Assembly: GCA_902785925.1 (NCBI GenBank)
Contig: CADAAI010000022.1
Location: 1 to 40,191, forward strand
Origin: an uncultured Bacteroidales bacterium
GTDB taxonomy: Bacteria; Bacteroidota; Bacteroidia; Bacteroidales; Muribaculaceae
Length of the DNA stretch: 40,191 bases
Direction: 5' to 3'
The position numbers were made by a program, and so were the translations under genes. The notes beneath the pieces are model-generated. The model worked only from the letters and a program-made list of their open reading frames with translations, searched no databases and was not told where the DNA came from. Below are positions 1-7,989 of the stretch, piece by piece (within the stretch, counting starts at the first letter, position 1; each line of letters opens with the position of its first letter).

Positions 1-62
1 GCGCAGCACCCAATAGCAATTGTCATTAATAACCACAAGCCGCATGGCTTAGTATCCAGCAT
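1..62 (-). CDS. possible N-terminal fragment of a membrane or exported protein, cut by the window edge
   Basis: Reading the minus strand from an ATG at 62-60, about 20 codons stay open to the window edge. They begin MLDTKPCGLW and continue into a hydrophobic run ending in two cysteines, which looks like the start of a membrane segment or signal peptide. No TAnnTTTG promoter or clear ribosome binding site was seen just upstream. The piece is too short to name a family, and an open frame of this length can occur by chance. Confidence 0.25.
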   Translation of the reverse strand, partial: MLDTKPCGLWLLMTIAIGCC

Positions 63-616
63 CCAATGAAAACATTTCTTTTTGTCCGTAATAGTCTGAA
101 AAAACCACCCACGCGCTTACAATCCGTAACCACGCATTTTTCGCGCAAACCGTCCCACCCACTACGAATTATTAAGCAATACAACCCTTGCTCCTTAACA
201 TCTAAAACAAATTTTGCCCACTATGACTACAAACCCTCAAACCCAAAAAAATTTTTTTTCAAAAGTGTCCCACTTTTCCCACTTTCCCAAAATCCCCACT
301 TACAATCTAAAACCAATAAAAAATTTTTTTTCGAAAAATGTTCCACCCAATATCTAACGCACTACAATTCCGGCGTAAGACGGCTTTTCGACCACCATGT
401 GGCAGCTTTTCGAGATCACCCCCGTGAATCTGCAATTTTAATATCAATTTTAATTCAACCTTCAGCTCGGGGAGATTCAAAAGCATAAGTCGTGCGAAGC
501 ACGGTGTGCGGTCCCGAAGGGATTTGAACTTGACCCAATTTTAAGCGAAGCGCCCTTCCAGCCTCAAGGTGTTGAGTCAACAGCCCCCCCGATCACGTTC
601 CCGATCACATCAATAA
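63..616. other. AT-rich non-coding region with repeats and small hairpins
   Basis: No convincing gene is present. A 140-codon plus-strand frame (66-488) is low complexity, dominated by K, N, F and P from A/T runs, and lacks family features. Visible structure includes two copies of an A-run/T-run/C element followed by a CCCAC or CCAC motif (244-273 and 317-347), and two copies of GCTTTTCGA near 383 and 406. There is a hairpin CGTGC-GAA-GCACG (about 491-503), a TCCC-GAA-GGGA hairpin (512-522), a TGTTGA-G-TCAACA dyad (570-582), a run of seven C (584-590), and the direct repeat CCCGATCAC at 588 and 600. Confidence 0.5.
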
Positions 617-648
617 TTTGGCAGATTCCAGTTTTTATTGTATTTTTG
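617..648 (+). promoter_or_regulatory. promoter for pepT (Bacteroidetes -33/-7 type)
   Basis: A TTTG element at 617-620 lies 20 bp above TATTTTTG at 641-648, which matches the TAnnTTTG -7 box. The expected start is about 35 nt before the pepT ATG at 691. Confidence 0.6.
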
Positions 649-690
649 CAAAAATAAAACAGAACATTTTATTAACTAGAAAATATCATT

Positions 691-1914
691 ATGACACCAT
701 TAATTGAACGTTTTATTAAGTACGTGAAGTTTGAAACAACAAGTGACGAGAACACTGGCGTTACCCCATCAACCCCCACTCAGATGGTCTTTGCCAAGGA
801 ATTGAAGAAAGACCTTGAAGAAATGGGATTGAGCGAAGTGTCGCTCGACGATAACGGCTACCTCTATGCCACTCTTCCCGCCAACACCGACAAACCTATT
901 CCCACCATTGGATTCATCGCCCACATGGACACTGCTCCCGACATGAGCGGCCGTGACGTGAAACCACGCATCGTGGAGAAATATGCTGGCGGTCCCATCA
1001 CCCTCAACGAGGAACAAGGCATAGTGCTCGACCCAGTTCAGTTCCCCGAGCTTGACGACCACATTGGCCAAGACCTCATTGTGACCGACGGCACTACCCT
1101 ACTCGGTGCCGACGACAAGGCAGGTATCGCCGAGATCGTTAGCGCTATCGAGTGGTTCCAGCAGCACCCCGAGGTGAAGCACGGCAAAATCCGCATCGGT
1201 TTCAACCCCGACGAGGAGATTGGACTTGGCGCACACAAGTTTGACGTAGAGAAATTTGGCTGCCAGTGGGCCTACACCATGGACGGTGGAGCCGAGGGCG
1301 AGCTAGAGTTTGAGAACTTCAACGCTGCAAGCGCCAAAATTACCATCAAGGGCTTGAACGTACACCCTGGAATGGCAAAGAACAAGATGATAAACGCCAT
1401 CCTCGTTGGCAACAAGCTTATGTCGCTGCTGCCCGAGAGTCAGACTCCAGCCACTACCGAGAAATATGAGGGCTTCTACCACATCGTGGGCATTGAGGGC
1501 ACCGTTGAGGAGTGCAAACTCACCTACATCATCCGTGACCATGACCGCGAGCGCTTTGAGGCACGCAAGGCCGAGGTAGAGCGCATCGTTGCCTTCATCA
1601 ACGGCACTTATGGCGACATCGCAACCGTTGAACTCAAGGACCAGTACTACAACATGCGCGAGAAGATTGAGCCCGTAATGCACATCATCGAGACTGCCGA
1701 GCAAGCTATGGAGCGTGCTGGCGTGAAGCCCAAAGTACAGCCCATCCGTGGCGGCACCGACGGTGCTCAGCTCTCGTTCAAGAATCTACCCTGCCCCAAC
1801 ATCTTCGCTGGTGGTATGAACATGCACGGCCGTTACGAGTACGTTTCAATCCAAGCCATGGAAAAAGCCATGATGACCGTGGTTGAAATCTGCAAGATTG
1901 TAGCCGAGAAATAA
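691..1914 (+). CDS. pepT: peptidase T (tripeptide aminopeptidase)
   Basis: Cytosolic M20B zinc exopeptidase that removes the N-terminal residue from tripeptides. The 407-aa length is typical of PepT. The dinuclear metal site is visible: H78 and D80 (AHMDT), D141 or D142 (GADDKAG), the catalytic pair E175/E176 (NPDEEIG), D198 (TMDGG) and H379 (GMNMHGRYE). The dimerisation (lid) domain lies at roughly residues 207-320, and the RGGTDG motif precedes the last metal ligand. The ATG follows a clear promoter, and the gene is closed by a strong hairpin, so it looks monocistronic. The family assignment is secure. Confidence 0.97.
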   Translation: MTPLIERFIKYVKFETTSDENTGVTPSTPTQMVFAKELKKDLEEMGLSEVSLDDNGYLYATLPANTDKPIPTIGFIAHMDTAPDMSGRDVKPRIVEKYAGGPITLNEEQGIVLDPVQFPELDDHIGQDLIVTDGTTLLGADDKAGIAEIVSAIEWFQQHPEVKHGKIRIGFNPDEEIGLGAHKFDVEKFGCQWAYTMDGGAEGELEFENFNAASAKITIKGLNVHPGMAKNKMINAILVGNKLMSLLPESQTPATTEKYEGFYHIVGIEGTVEECKLTYIIRDHDRERFEARKAEVERIVAFINGTYGDIATVELKDQYYNMREKIEPVMHIIETAEQAMERAGVKPKVQPIRGGTDGAQLSFKNLPCPNIFAGGMNMHGRYEYVSIQAMEKAMMTVVEICKIVAEK

Positions 1915-1931
1915 TCAACTTCACACATAAT

Positions 1932-1970
1932 AATAAAGGCGTGCCAACTTGATGTCGACACGCCTTTATT
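1932..1970. terminator. bidirectional terminator between pepT and the PAP2-VanX gene
   Basis: A perfect 12-bp stem (1932-1943 with 1959-1970) encloses a 15-nt loop. The stem is A-rich on its 5' side and T-rich on its 3' side, so it can serve both convergent genes. Confidence 0.85.
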
Positions 1971-1989
1971 TTACGTTTGTTCAATCAAC

Positions 1990-3414
1990 TTATCGGTTGA
2001 TTCTCTGTACTGGGAATGTAAAATAGGTTTGTGGATAAGGCTCGTCCTTGAGGGTGAAATGCCACCACTCGGTATCGAGAGGCTTGAAGCCAAACCTCAT
2101 CATAGCCTCACGAAGAATCATGCGATTCTTAAACTGCTTGGCAGTAATTGAACGTCCAGCCTTTGACTTGCCGCCAGTATACTTGCCTGTGGTGGGATTA
2201 CCGCAGAAGTCGGGATGACTCTCCACGCCAAACCAATCGAATGTGCAACCCATATCTACCTCTTTCTCAGTATTCATATCAAAGAGGGTGAGATCGATGG
2301 TAGAGCCACGAGTGTGACCACTCTTGCGAGCGATATAATCAGGGATAAGAACATCCTTGTTGAGCTCGGGATAGAAATATTGCTTCATCTCGGTAGCATT
2401 CAAGTCTTCGGCCCAACGCATAAAGTCATCAACACCACACTGTGGGCGATAGGCATCAAAAATCTTGAGACGATAGCCCTTTGACTTAACGTAGTCACTC
2501 ACCTGCTTCAGAGCTTGAGCAGCTTTGCGAGTGAGCAACGCTGTGGGCTCAAGGTAACCATCAATGCGCTTACCCACGAAATTGTAAGTGCCGAAATAGC
2601 GTATCTCGAGAATGGCATCGGGCACCACATCGGTGATATTCACAAAGTCACTGTAATCGTCGGTAGCAACGGAAGTACCTGAAAGACGATGGAACTCAGC
2701 CTTGGCTTTTGCCATCTGCTCACAGAACTCGGGACTGTTGTGCAGCTGCGAATAGCCTATGGCGGCCACCAATCGTCCTGCCTCGACATCGCTCTGCCAG
2801 TGTGCTCCTACTATCACACGACTGTCACCATACTTATAGGCACGGGCAAAGAGAGCGTCGGCGCTGGCAGGATTGAGTTCTGAGAGTATCAAGGCTGTAG
2901 CCCACGCAGTAGCGGTGTGGCCCGAAGGATAAGAACCATCTTTTGAGAGGTCGGCATCGCTTTCCTCAACGCCATCGGTGAGCAGATGCTCATGGAAATA
3001 CATAAACGGGCGCTGACGTTGATAGAACTTTTTGGGTGCCTTGCGAATTTGTGTCACTGTTACAATGCCTCTAGTCAAGAGGTCCCAAATCTCGGGAGTC
3101 TCTTCCTGGCTGATGTGCATCCCAAATGGCTCGCTGAAGATGTCGAGCACATGGTCATAGCCCCACACAGCATCGCGACGTGCCATAGTGGCACGCTCGG
3201 GGTCAAGTCGCTGCTCCTTACCCCAGAAGAATCGGTTGATGTCATGCTTGAACATCTCACTTGCAGTATCGGGCGGTGCCGGCAGACAGTTGATGATGTT
3301 AGGCATCTGCTTAAGGGTCAGATAAGGCACTGGGTCAAGCGTGTTTTTTGCTTGCCCACTCAAGAAGCCACTTGTCAGGATGGCAGCAACAATAAATAAT
3401 TTTAAAGTTTTCAT
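1990..3414 (-). CDS. exported fusion of a PAP2-type acid phosphatase and a VanX/DdpX-like D-Ala-D-Ala dipeptidase
   Basis: The 474-aa protein has a signal peptide (about 1-22, ending GQA). Residues about 50-245 form a class A-like PAP2 acid phosphatase, with K128-x6-R135P136, PSGH at 163-166 and SR-x5-H205-x3-D209. Residues about 255-474 form an M15D D-alanyl-D-alanine dipeptidase, with DAYRP (R323), SGHTRGSTID (zinc ligands H367 and D374) and EWWHF (catalytic E449, ligand H452). The H-x6-D and E-x2-H spacings equal those of VanX. Both active sites look intact. Both domains should act in the periplasm. Removing a phosphate and splitting D-Ala-D-Ala suggests envelope or nutrient scavenging; that is inference. 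It lies 75 bp downstream of the mdh terminator with no clear promoter of its own. Confidence 0.88.
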   Translation of the reverse strand: MKTLKLFIVAAILTSGFLSGQAKNTLDPVPYLTLKQMPNIINCLPAPPDTASEMFKHDINRFFWGKEQRLDPERATMARRDAVWGYDHVLDIFSEPFGMHISQEETPEIWDLLTRGIVTVTQIRKAPKKFYQRQRPFMYFHEHLLTDGVEESDADLSKDGSYPSGHTATAWATALILSELNPASADALFARAYKYGDSRVIVGAHWQSDVEAGRLVAAIGYSQLHNSPEFCEQMAKAKAEFHRLSGTSVATDDYSDFVNITDVVPDAILEIRYFGTYNFVGKRIDGYLEPTALLTRKAAQALKQVSDYVKSKGYRLKIFDAYRPQCGVDDFMRWAEDLNATEMKQYFYPELNKDVLIPDYIARKSGHTRGSTIDLTLFDMNTEKEVDMGCTFDWFGVESHPDFCGNPTTGKYTGGKSKAGRSITAKQFKNRMILREAMMRFGFKPLDTEWWHFTLKDEPYPQTYFTFPVQRINR

Positions 3415-3435
3415 CTGCTTAAAAATTATAAAGAA

Positions 3436-3476
3436 AAGGCTGCAAACGCCATTATCTGAACTTTATTTGCAGCCTT
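3436..3476 (-). terminator. terminator of mdh
   Basis: A perfect 11-bp stem (3436-3446 with 3466-3476) has a 19-nt loop. On the minus strand a T-rich stretch follows. It lies just after the mdh stop and before the PAP2-VanX start. Confidence 0.75.
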
Positions 3477-3496
3477 ATGATTAAGTAAAAGTCTAA

Positions 3497-4489
3497 TTAC
3501 AGGTTGGGGTTGATTTTGGTCCACTCGCTGATGGGAGGAACGATGTCGAGAGTAACGAGCTCATCACGCATGTGGCACAAGTGCTCATAGCTAGCATCGA
3601 GTTTTGCGTTCTCATCGGGTGTTCCTTCAGGAACCTTAAATGAGCATCCGTTCTCATCGAGAGTGGTATCCATAGCCATCATGATGTTGTTGTACTTGCC
3701 ATTGTTAACATAGGTGCCGACGGGCCATGGGAACTTCGGGCCGCCCATTGCCGAGCGAATCATCTCGACCGACAGATAAGCAGGGCTCTGGAACGAGCTA
3801 CGTCCGCGCAGTTCAATAATCTTGGCTCCACCCTTGGTTACGTCAAGCTTCATCTGCTCCCACTCCTCGCTGGGGAATTCGGGAGTGCCGATGATCTCGG
3901 TCAATGGCTTGCCGTCGATCTTAACGTGTGAGCCAAACACTGCCATCTGCTCACCATGGCCACCATAGGTGGCACAACCAGTAACCTCGCTCTGCATCAC
4001 GTTGAACTTCTTGGCAAGAGCACTTTGCAAGCGAGTAGAGTCGAGACCAGCTAGTGTAGTAACCTGACAGGGTTTCAATCCACTGTAAAGCAGAGTTACA
4101 AGGCCAGTGAGATCGGCAGGGTTGAAAATAATCACCACGTGCTTGCAGTCGGGGCAATATTTCTTGATGTCCTCGCCCAGGCCACGTGCAATCTCGCAGT
4201 TGCCCTTGAGCAGATCCTCACGGGTCATGCCAGCTTTGCGAGGAGCGCCACCACTAGAAATGATATACTTTGCGTTGGTGAACGCCTCTTTTGCGTCGGT
4301 GGTAGCAGTGATTTTCACATCACCAAAACCACTCTGGCGCATCTCCTCGGCAACACCTTCGGGAGAGAACACGTCGTAAAGACAAATGTCGTTAGTCAAG
4401 CCCATCATAAGGGCTGTCTGTACCATGTTAGAACCAATCATACCGGCAGCGCCGACGATTGTCAATTTGTCGTTAGTCAAAAAAGCCAT
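3497..4489 (-). CDS. mdh: malate dehydrogenase (NAD-dependent)
   Basis: Interconverts malate and oxaloacetate. In Bacteroidales this serves the reductive branch towards fumarate and succinate. The 330-aa protein has a Rossmann GAAGMIG loop (13-19), the substrate-binding arginines R84 (GAPRKAG) and R90 on the mobile loop, the D150-STR153 motif and catalytic H178 (GGHGEQM). It belongs to the LDH/MDH superfamily, and the sequence matches the Bacteroidetes MDH type closely. It is transcribed alone from a good promoter (4550-4580) and ends in a hairpin terminator. The ATG is placed by the MAFLTNDKLTIVG start, where the Rossmann strand begins at once. Confidence 0.95.
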   Translation of the reverse strand: MAFLTNDKLTIVGAAGMIGSNMVQTALMMGLTNDICLYDVFSPEGVAEEMRQSGFGDVKITATTDAKEAFTNAKYIISSGGAPRKAGMTREDLLKGNCEIARGLGEDIKKYCPDCKHVVIIFNPADLTGLVTLLYSGLKPCQVTTLAGLDSTRLQSALAKKFNVMQSEVTGCATYGGHGEQMAVFGSHVKIDGKPLTEIIGTPEFPSEEWEQMKLDVTKGGAKIIELRGRSSFQSPAYLSVEMIRSAMGGPKFPWPVGTYVNNGKYNNIMMAMDTTLDENGCSFKVPEGTPDENAKLDASYEHLCHMRDELVTLDIVPPISEWTKINPNL

Positions 4490-4549
4490 AGCTAATTGTT
4501 TTTTTATTATTTTATAGAATTAAGTTTTTCTCTCAAATCATTTGAACCA

Positions 4550-4580
4550 CAAAATTAGTGCAAGTTGAGAGAAATACAAA
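4550..4580 (-). promoter_or_regulatory. promoter for mdh
   Basis: On the minus strand TTTG (4580-4577) is followed after 19 bp by TAATTTTG (4557-4550). The implied leader is about 50 nt. Confidence 0.6.
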
Positions 4581-4759
4581 ATGAAAAAAGTTTTTTTCAC
4601 ATTTTTATTTCCGAAGCGCAGCCTATTTTATCTAAAATTACACAATAAAACACATATCACAAACTAAAAACGTAAATATATTATTTAAATAAATTTAAAT
4701 GAGCTAGTAGCAAAAATGAGATCAAATCAGCAAATGAAACCATCATTATAAAATCGACT

Positions 4760-4779
4760 ACCAATAATAATCATTATTG
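4760..4779. promoter_or_regulatory. AT-rich dyad resembling a Fur box upstream of the TonB operon
   Basis: CAATAAT-AATC-ATTATTG is a perfect 7-bp inverted repeat (4762-4779). By eye, 14 of 19 positions (4760-4778) match the E. coli Fur consensus, including the uninterrupted half AATCATTAT. It sits about 37 bp above the -33 element of the TonB-receptor promoter. The surrounding DNA is very AT-rich, so a chance match is possible. Confidence 0.35.
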
Positions 4780-4815
4780 TGTAGAAATCGCCATCAACAT
4801 CACTACTATTTGTGA

Positions 4816-4846
4816 TTGCCCACCAATATTTATAACGCTACTTTTG
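4816..4846 (+). promoter_or_regulatory. promoter of the TonB/DUF6850/DUF4876 operon
   Basis: TTG at 4816-4818 lies 20 bp above TACTTTTG at 4839-4846, a full match to TAnnTTTG. The start codon of the receptor is 21 bp below the -7 box. Confidence 0.65.
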
Positions 4847-4867
4847 CAGACAAAAAATACATATTGA

Positions 4868-7597
4868 ATGTTTATAAATAGAACAAGCTTATTATTACTG
4901 CTGTTTATTGTGGTTTTTAGTCTGCGTGCTCAAGTAAAAATCACAGGTTCAGTTTTAGACAAAGCCACTCAAGAACCCATGATAGGTGCCACAATAACAG
5001 TAGCTGGCAGCAAGAATATCGCAGCCGTGACCGATATTGATGGGCGATTCTCAGCCATCGTTCCTGATAAGGCAGCAATCACCATCTCCTACATTGGTTA
5101 CAAACCTCTTGTCGAAAAAGCGCATAATGGCATCTACCTTATTGAATCACAAACCAATGCTCTTAACGAGGTAGTGGTCACTGCTCAAGAGTCGCAAAAA
5201 CTCAGCACCTCATCGGTGATTGGCAGGCAGGCCATGGATCACCTGCAACCGTCTAGTTTTGGCGATATGATAGAGTTAATTCCAGGTGGACGAGCTCAAG
5301 ACCCACACTTGACAAGCCCTAACACCATCAGTCTGCGTGAAGCCGGTGGCGGGAACAACAACTATGCCACATCATCGCTAGGCACGAGCTTCATGATTGA
5401 TGGGGCACCCATCTCGACAAATGCCAACCTGCAATATGTGAGTGGTGGCACCGACAGCGAGTCGCTCAAACGCGATTTTATCAACCAAGGTGTTGACATG
5501 CGCAGCATATCGACCGATGACATCGAGCGTATTGAAATTGTGAGAGGAATTCCATCGGTTGAATATGGCGACCTTACAAGCGGACTGGTGAAAATCGAGC
5601 GCAAACGTGGCGGCAACAACGTCACAGCTCGCCTCAAAGCCGATATGGGAAGCTATCTGTTCTATATGGGCAAGGGCTTTGAATGGCAGCCTCGCAAGTT
5701 ATCGCTAAATATCAATGCCGATTACCTGGATTCACGCATCGATCCTCGCAACACACTTGAGAACTACAAGCGCATAACTTTGTCGGCACGAGCTCACAAG
5801 GTTTGGAATGGAAAGCGCTTCAACACCACACTTTCAACAAATATCGACTACACAGGCTCTTTCGACAACGACAAGACCGATCCGGACCTCAACGAAGGTG
5901 CTATCGACACCTATAAGTCGTCTTACAACCGTTGGGCATTTATGACATCTTTTAGTCTTAAGCCCAACGACTATGACTCCTGGTTTAAGGCTCTGAATGC
6001 AACCCTATCGACATCGCTTGATAACGACAATATAACGCGCGAGAAATTCATTCAACTACGTAGAGCTACAATTGCAGCAACCTCGATGGAACCTGGAGAG
6101 AGCGATGCCGTGATATTGCCTTACAGCTACACCACTAAACATCAGGTTGAGGGAAGACCATTCAACCTGTTCTTGAAAGTGAACGCCAAGTTGCAAGTGC
6201 CATCGACCAAAGTCTCAAACTCACTGATGTTGGGTGTAGACTGGAATGTGGACAAAAACTATGGCAAAGGTCAAATTTTCGACCCAACGCTACCACTCTA
6301 TCCTGGCATGAGTGGACGACCACGTGACATATCTCAGATTCCTGCAAACTACACGCTCTCGCTCTATGCCGAAGAAAACCTGAAAACCACAATAGGCCGC
6401 AACACCCTTGAGGTGGTCGCAGGAATAAGAGGCTCCCATATGATGAATCTCTCAAGCCGATACACTCTCAATGGCAAGTATTATTGGGATCCACGCGTTA
6501 ACATCGGGTGGACATTCCCACAGTTCAAAGTGGGCAACGATGTGGGATTTGTTCGGCTCTCGGGAGGACTTGGCGAGCACACCAAAATGCCCACCATCGA
6601 GCATCTTTATCCTGAACCAGTGTATATTGACCTAGTGCAATTCAATTATTACCATCCCAACGAAGCCTACAAGCGCATCAACATCATGACCTATGTAGTA
6701 GACCCCACCAACTATGACCTGCGTGCTGCACGCAACTTCAAGTGGGAGGTGAGTACCGACATCAACATTGCCGGCAACCGTCTGTCGGTGACCTACTTCC
6801 GCGAGAACATGACTTCGGGATTCCGCTCCACTGCAATCTATGCCCCATTTGATTACAAACTCTATGACACATCGGGCATCGACGGCAGTATTCTCACAGG
6901 TCCTCCATCTATGGATGATGTGCCATTTGAGATGACACGTGAACTCGTGGCACACTCTCACTACTCCAACGGCAGCCAGACCAAGAAAGAGGGTATCGAG
7001 TATACCTTCGCCTCACGACGCATCGAGAAGATTCACACTCGACTCACCATCAACGGTGCGTGGTTCAAAACTGTACACCGCAATTCAGTGGCTCTTATGG
7101 AGCGCCCATCTCAAGTGGTTGGAGACAAGCAGATACCCTATGTAGGCATTTATAAAGATATCGAAGGCTATACCGACGAGATGGTGAACACCAATTTCAC
7201 CCTCGACACCGACGTGCCACGGCTTAAGTTGGGATTCTCAATCTCGGCACAATGTCAGTGGTTCACATCCAATCAACGCATGCCCATCAGCAACTATCCC
7301 AATGAGTATATGGACATTGACGGCAACATGCATAATTGGACACCTGAGCTTGCCAACGACGTGCTACTCAGATACCTAATCCGTAATAACACCGAGTCAA
7401 TGTACGATCTATTCAAGGTTCCCTTCTCAATGAACATCAATTTCAAGGTCACAAAGAAATTCTTTAACGACCACCTCCACATTGCAATGTTCTGTAACAA
7501 GATATGGGATTATACTCCCAGCTACGAGCGCGATGGTGTAACCATTCGCCGTCATATGACACCCTATTTTGGTTTAGAAATGAATATAAAACTATGA
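4868..7597 (+). CDS. TonB-dependent outer-membrane receptor with N-terminal carboxypeptidase-regulatory-like domain
   Basis: This 909-aa outer-membrane transporter is the first gene of a six-gene operon. A signal peptide (1-22) is followed by a carboxypeptidase-D regulatory-like beta-sandwich (about 24-100: GSVLDKATQEPMIGATI, VTDIDGRF, ISYIGYKP). Then come a TonB-box-like NEVVVTAQ (100-107), a plug (about 110-245, with IERIEIVRG and EYGDLTSG) and a 22-strand-type barrel to the C-terminus (ends FGLEMNIKL). There is no SusD partner next to it, which argues against a classical glycan-uptake locus. The partners are DUF6850 and DUF4876 proteins. The substrate is not evident; a metal or metal chelate is a guess supported only by the Fur-like dyad upstream. 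The stop codon overlaps the next start (ATGA). Confidence 0.93.
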   Translation: MFINRTSLLLLLFIVVFSLRAQVKITGSVLDKATQEPMIGATITVAGSKNIAAVTDIDGRFSAIVPDKAAITISYIGYKPLVEKAHNGIYLIESQTNALNEVVVTAQESQKLSTSSVIGRQAMDHLQPSSFGDMIELIPGGRAQDPHLTSPNTISLREAGGGNNNYATSSLGTSFMIDGAPISTNANLQYVSGGTDSESLKRDFINQGVDMRSISTDDIERIEIVRGIPSVEYGDLTSGLVKIERKRGGNNVTARLKADMGSYLFYMGKGFEWQPRKLSLNINADYLDSRIDPRNTLENYKRITLSARAHKVWNGKRFNTTLSTNIDYTGSFDNDKTDPDLNEGAIDTYKSSYNRWAFMTSFSLKPNDYDSWFKALNATLSTSLDNDNITREKFIQLRRATIAATSMEPGESDAVILPYSYTTKHQVEGRPFNLFLKVNAKLQVPSTKVSNSLMLGVDWNVDKNYGKGQIFDPTLPLYPGMSGRPRDISQIPANYTLSLYAEENLKTTIGRNTLEVVAGIRGSHMMNLSSRYTLNGKYYWDPRVNIGWTFPQFKVGNDVGFVRLSGGLGEHTKMPTIEHLYPEPVYIDLVQFNYYHPNEAYKRINIMTYVVDPTNYDLRAARNFKWEVSTDINIAGNRLSVTYFRENMTSGFRSTAIYAPFDYKLYDTSGIDGSILTGPPSMDDVPFEMTRELVAHSHYSNGSQTKKEGIEYTFASRRIEKIHTRLTINGAWFKTVHRNSVALMERPSQVVGDKQIPYVGIYKDIEGYTDEMVNTNFTLDTDVPRLKLGFSISAQCQWFTSNQRMPISNYPNEYMDIDGNMHNWTPELANDVLLRYLIRNNTESMYDLFKVPFSMNINFKVTKKFFNDHLHIAMFCNKIWDYTPSYERDGVTIRRHMTPYFGLEMNIKL

Positions 7598-7989
7598 GAA
7601 AGTCTTTTATTTATTTAATAAGTGCTCTGGCTTTGTTTTGTGTAACGTCCTGTCACGACGACTATAAGGACTACCTTACCACAGGGCACATTACACTCAC
7701 GCTTCCCGTCGAGGGCGAAATTGAAGCCATTCAATATTCGGTCAAGATGATGGACCTCAACAACCGCAACATTATCACCCTTGCAAGAGAGACCAGCAGC
7801 ACAATAATCATTGAAAACCTGTTTCGTGGCGCTTATTCCATAAACGTGGAAGGCGTTGTACGATATCTTGACAATGACGCGACAATTCATATAAGCCAGT
7901 TTCGAGCACAAAGCGATTATGTTTCGATGGTTGAACTAAACGATAACACCATTTCGCTTGAAATGATATTAATGGATTTATCCCTATGA
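7594..7989 (+). CDS. small lipoprotein resembling the N-terminal module of the DUF4876 protein
   Basis: The chosen ATG at 7594 overlaps the receptor stop by ATGA. A longer frame from 7504 would add 30 residues encoded inside the receptor gene and bury the signal peptide. The 131-aa product has a lipoprotein signal with CVTSC (C20). The mature part is all-beta in pattern: ITLTLPVEGEI, a central turn, then FRGAYSINVEGVV. The same order of strands and the L-P start and G-x-Y-x-I-x-x-x-G turn recur in the N-terminal 120 residues of the DUF4876 protein encoded two genes on. It is probably an accessory subunit in the same envelope assembly; its function is unknown. Confidence 0.85.
   Translation: MRKSFIYLISALALFCVTSCHDDYKDYLTTGHITLTLPVEGEIEAIQYSVKMMDLNNRNIITLARETSSTIIIENLFRGAYSINVEGVVRYLDNDATIHISQFRAQSDYVSMVELNDNTISLEMILMDLSL

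Noticed and set aside
66..488. 140-codon plus-strand frame at the left end
   Set aside because: It is dominated by F, K, N, P and S from A/T and C runs, has no signal or domain pattern, no promoter and no ribosome binding site, and lies in repeat-rich DNA.
500..610. possible tRNA on the minus strand
   Set aside because: Only a T-loop-like GTTCAAATCC is present. The T-stem does not pair well, and no matching acceptor, D or anticodon arms could be drawn.
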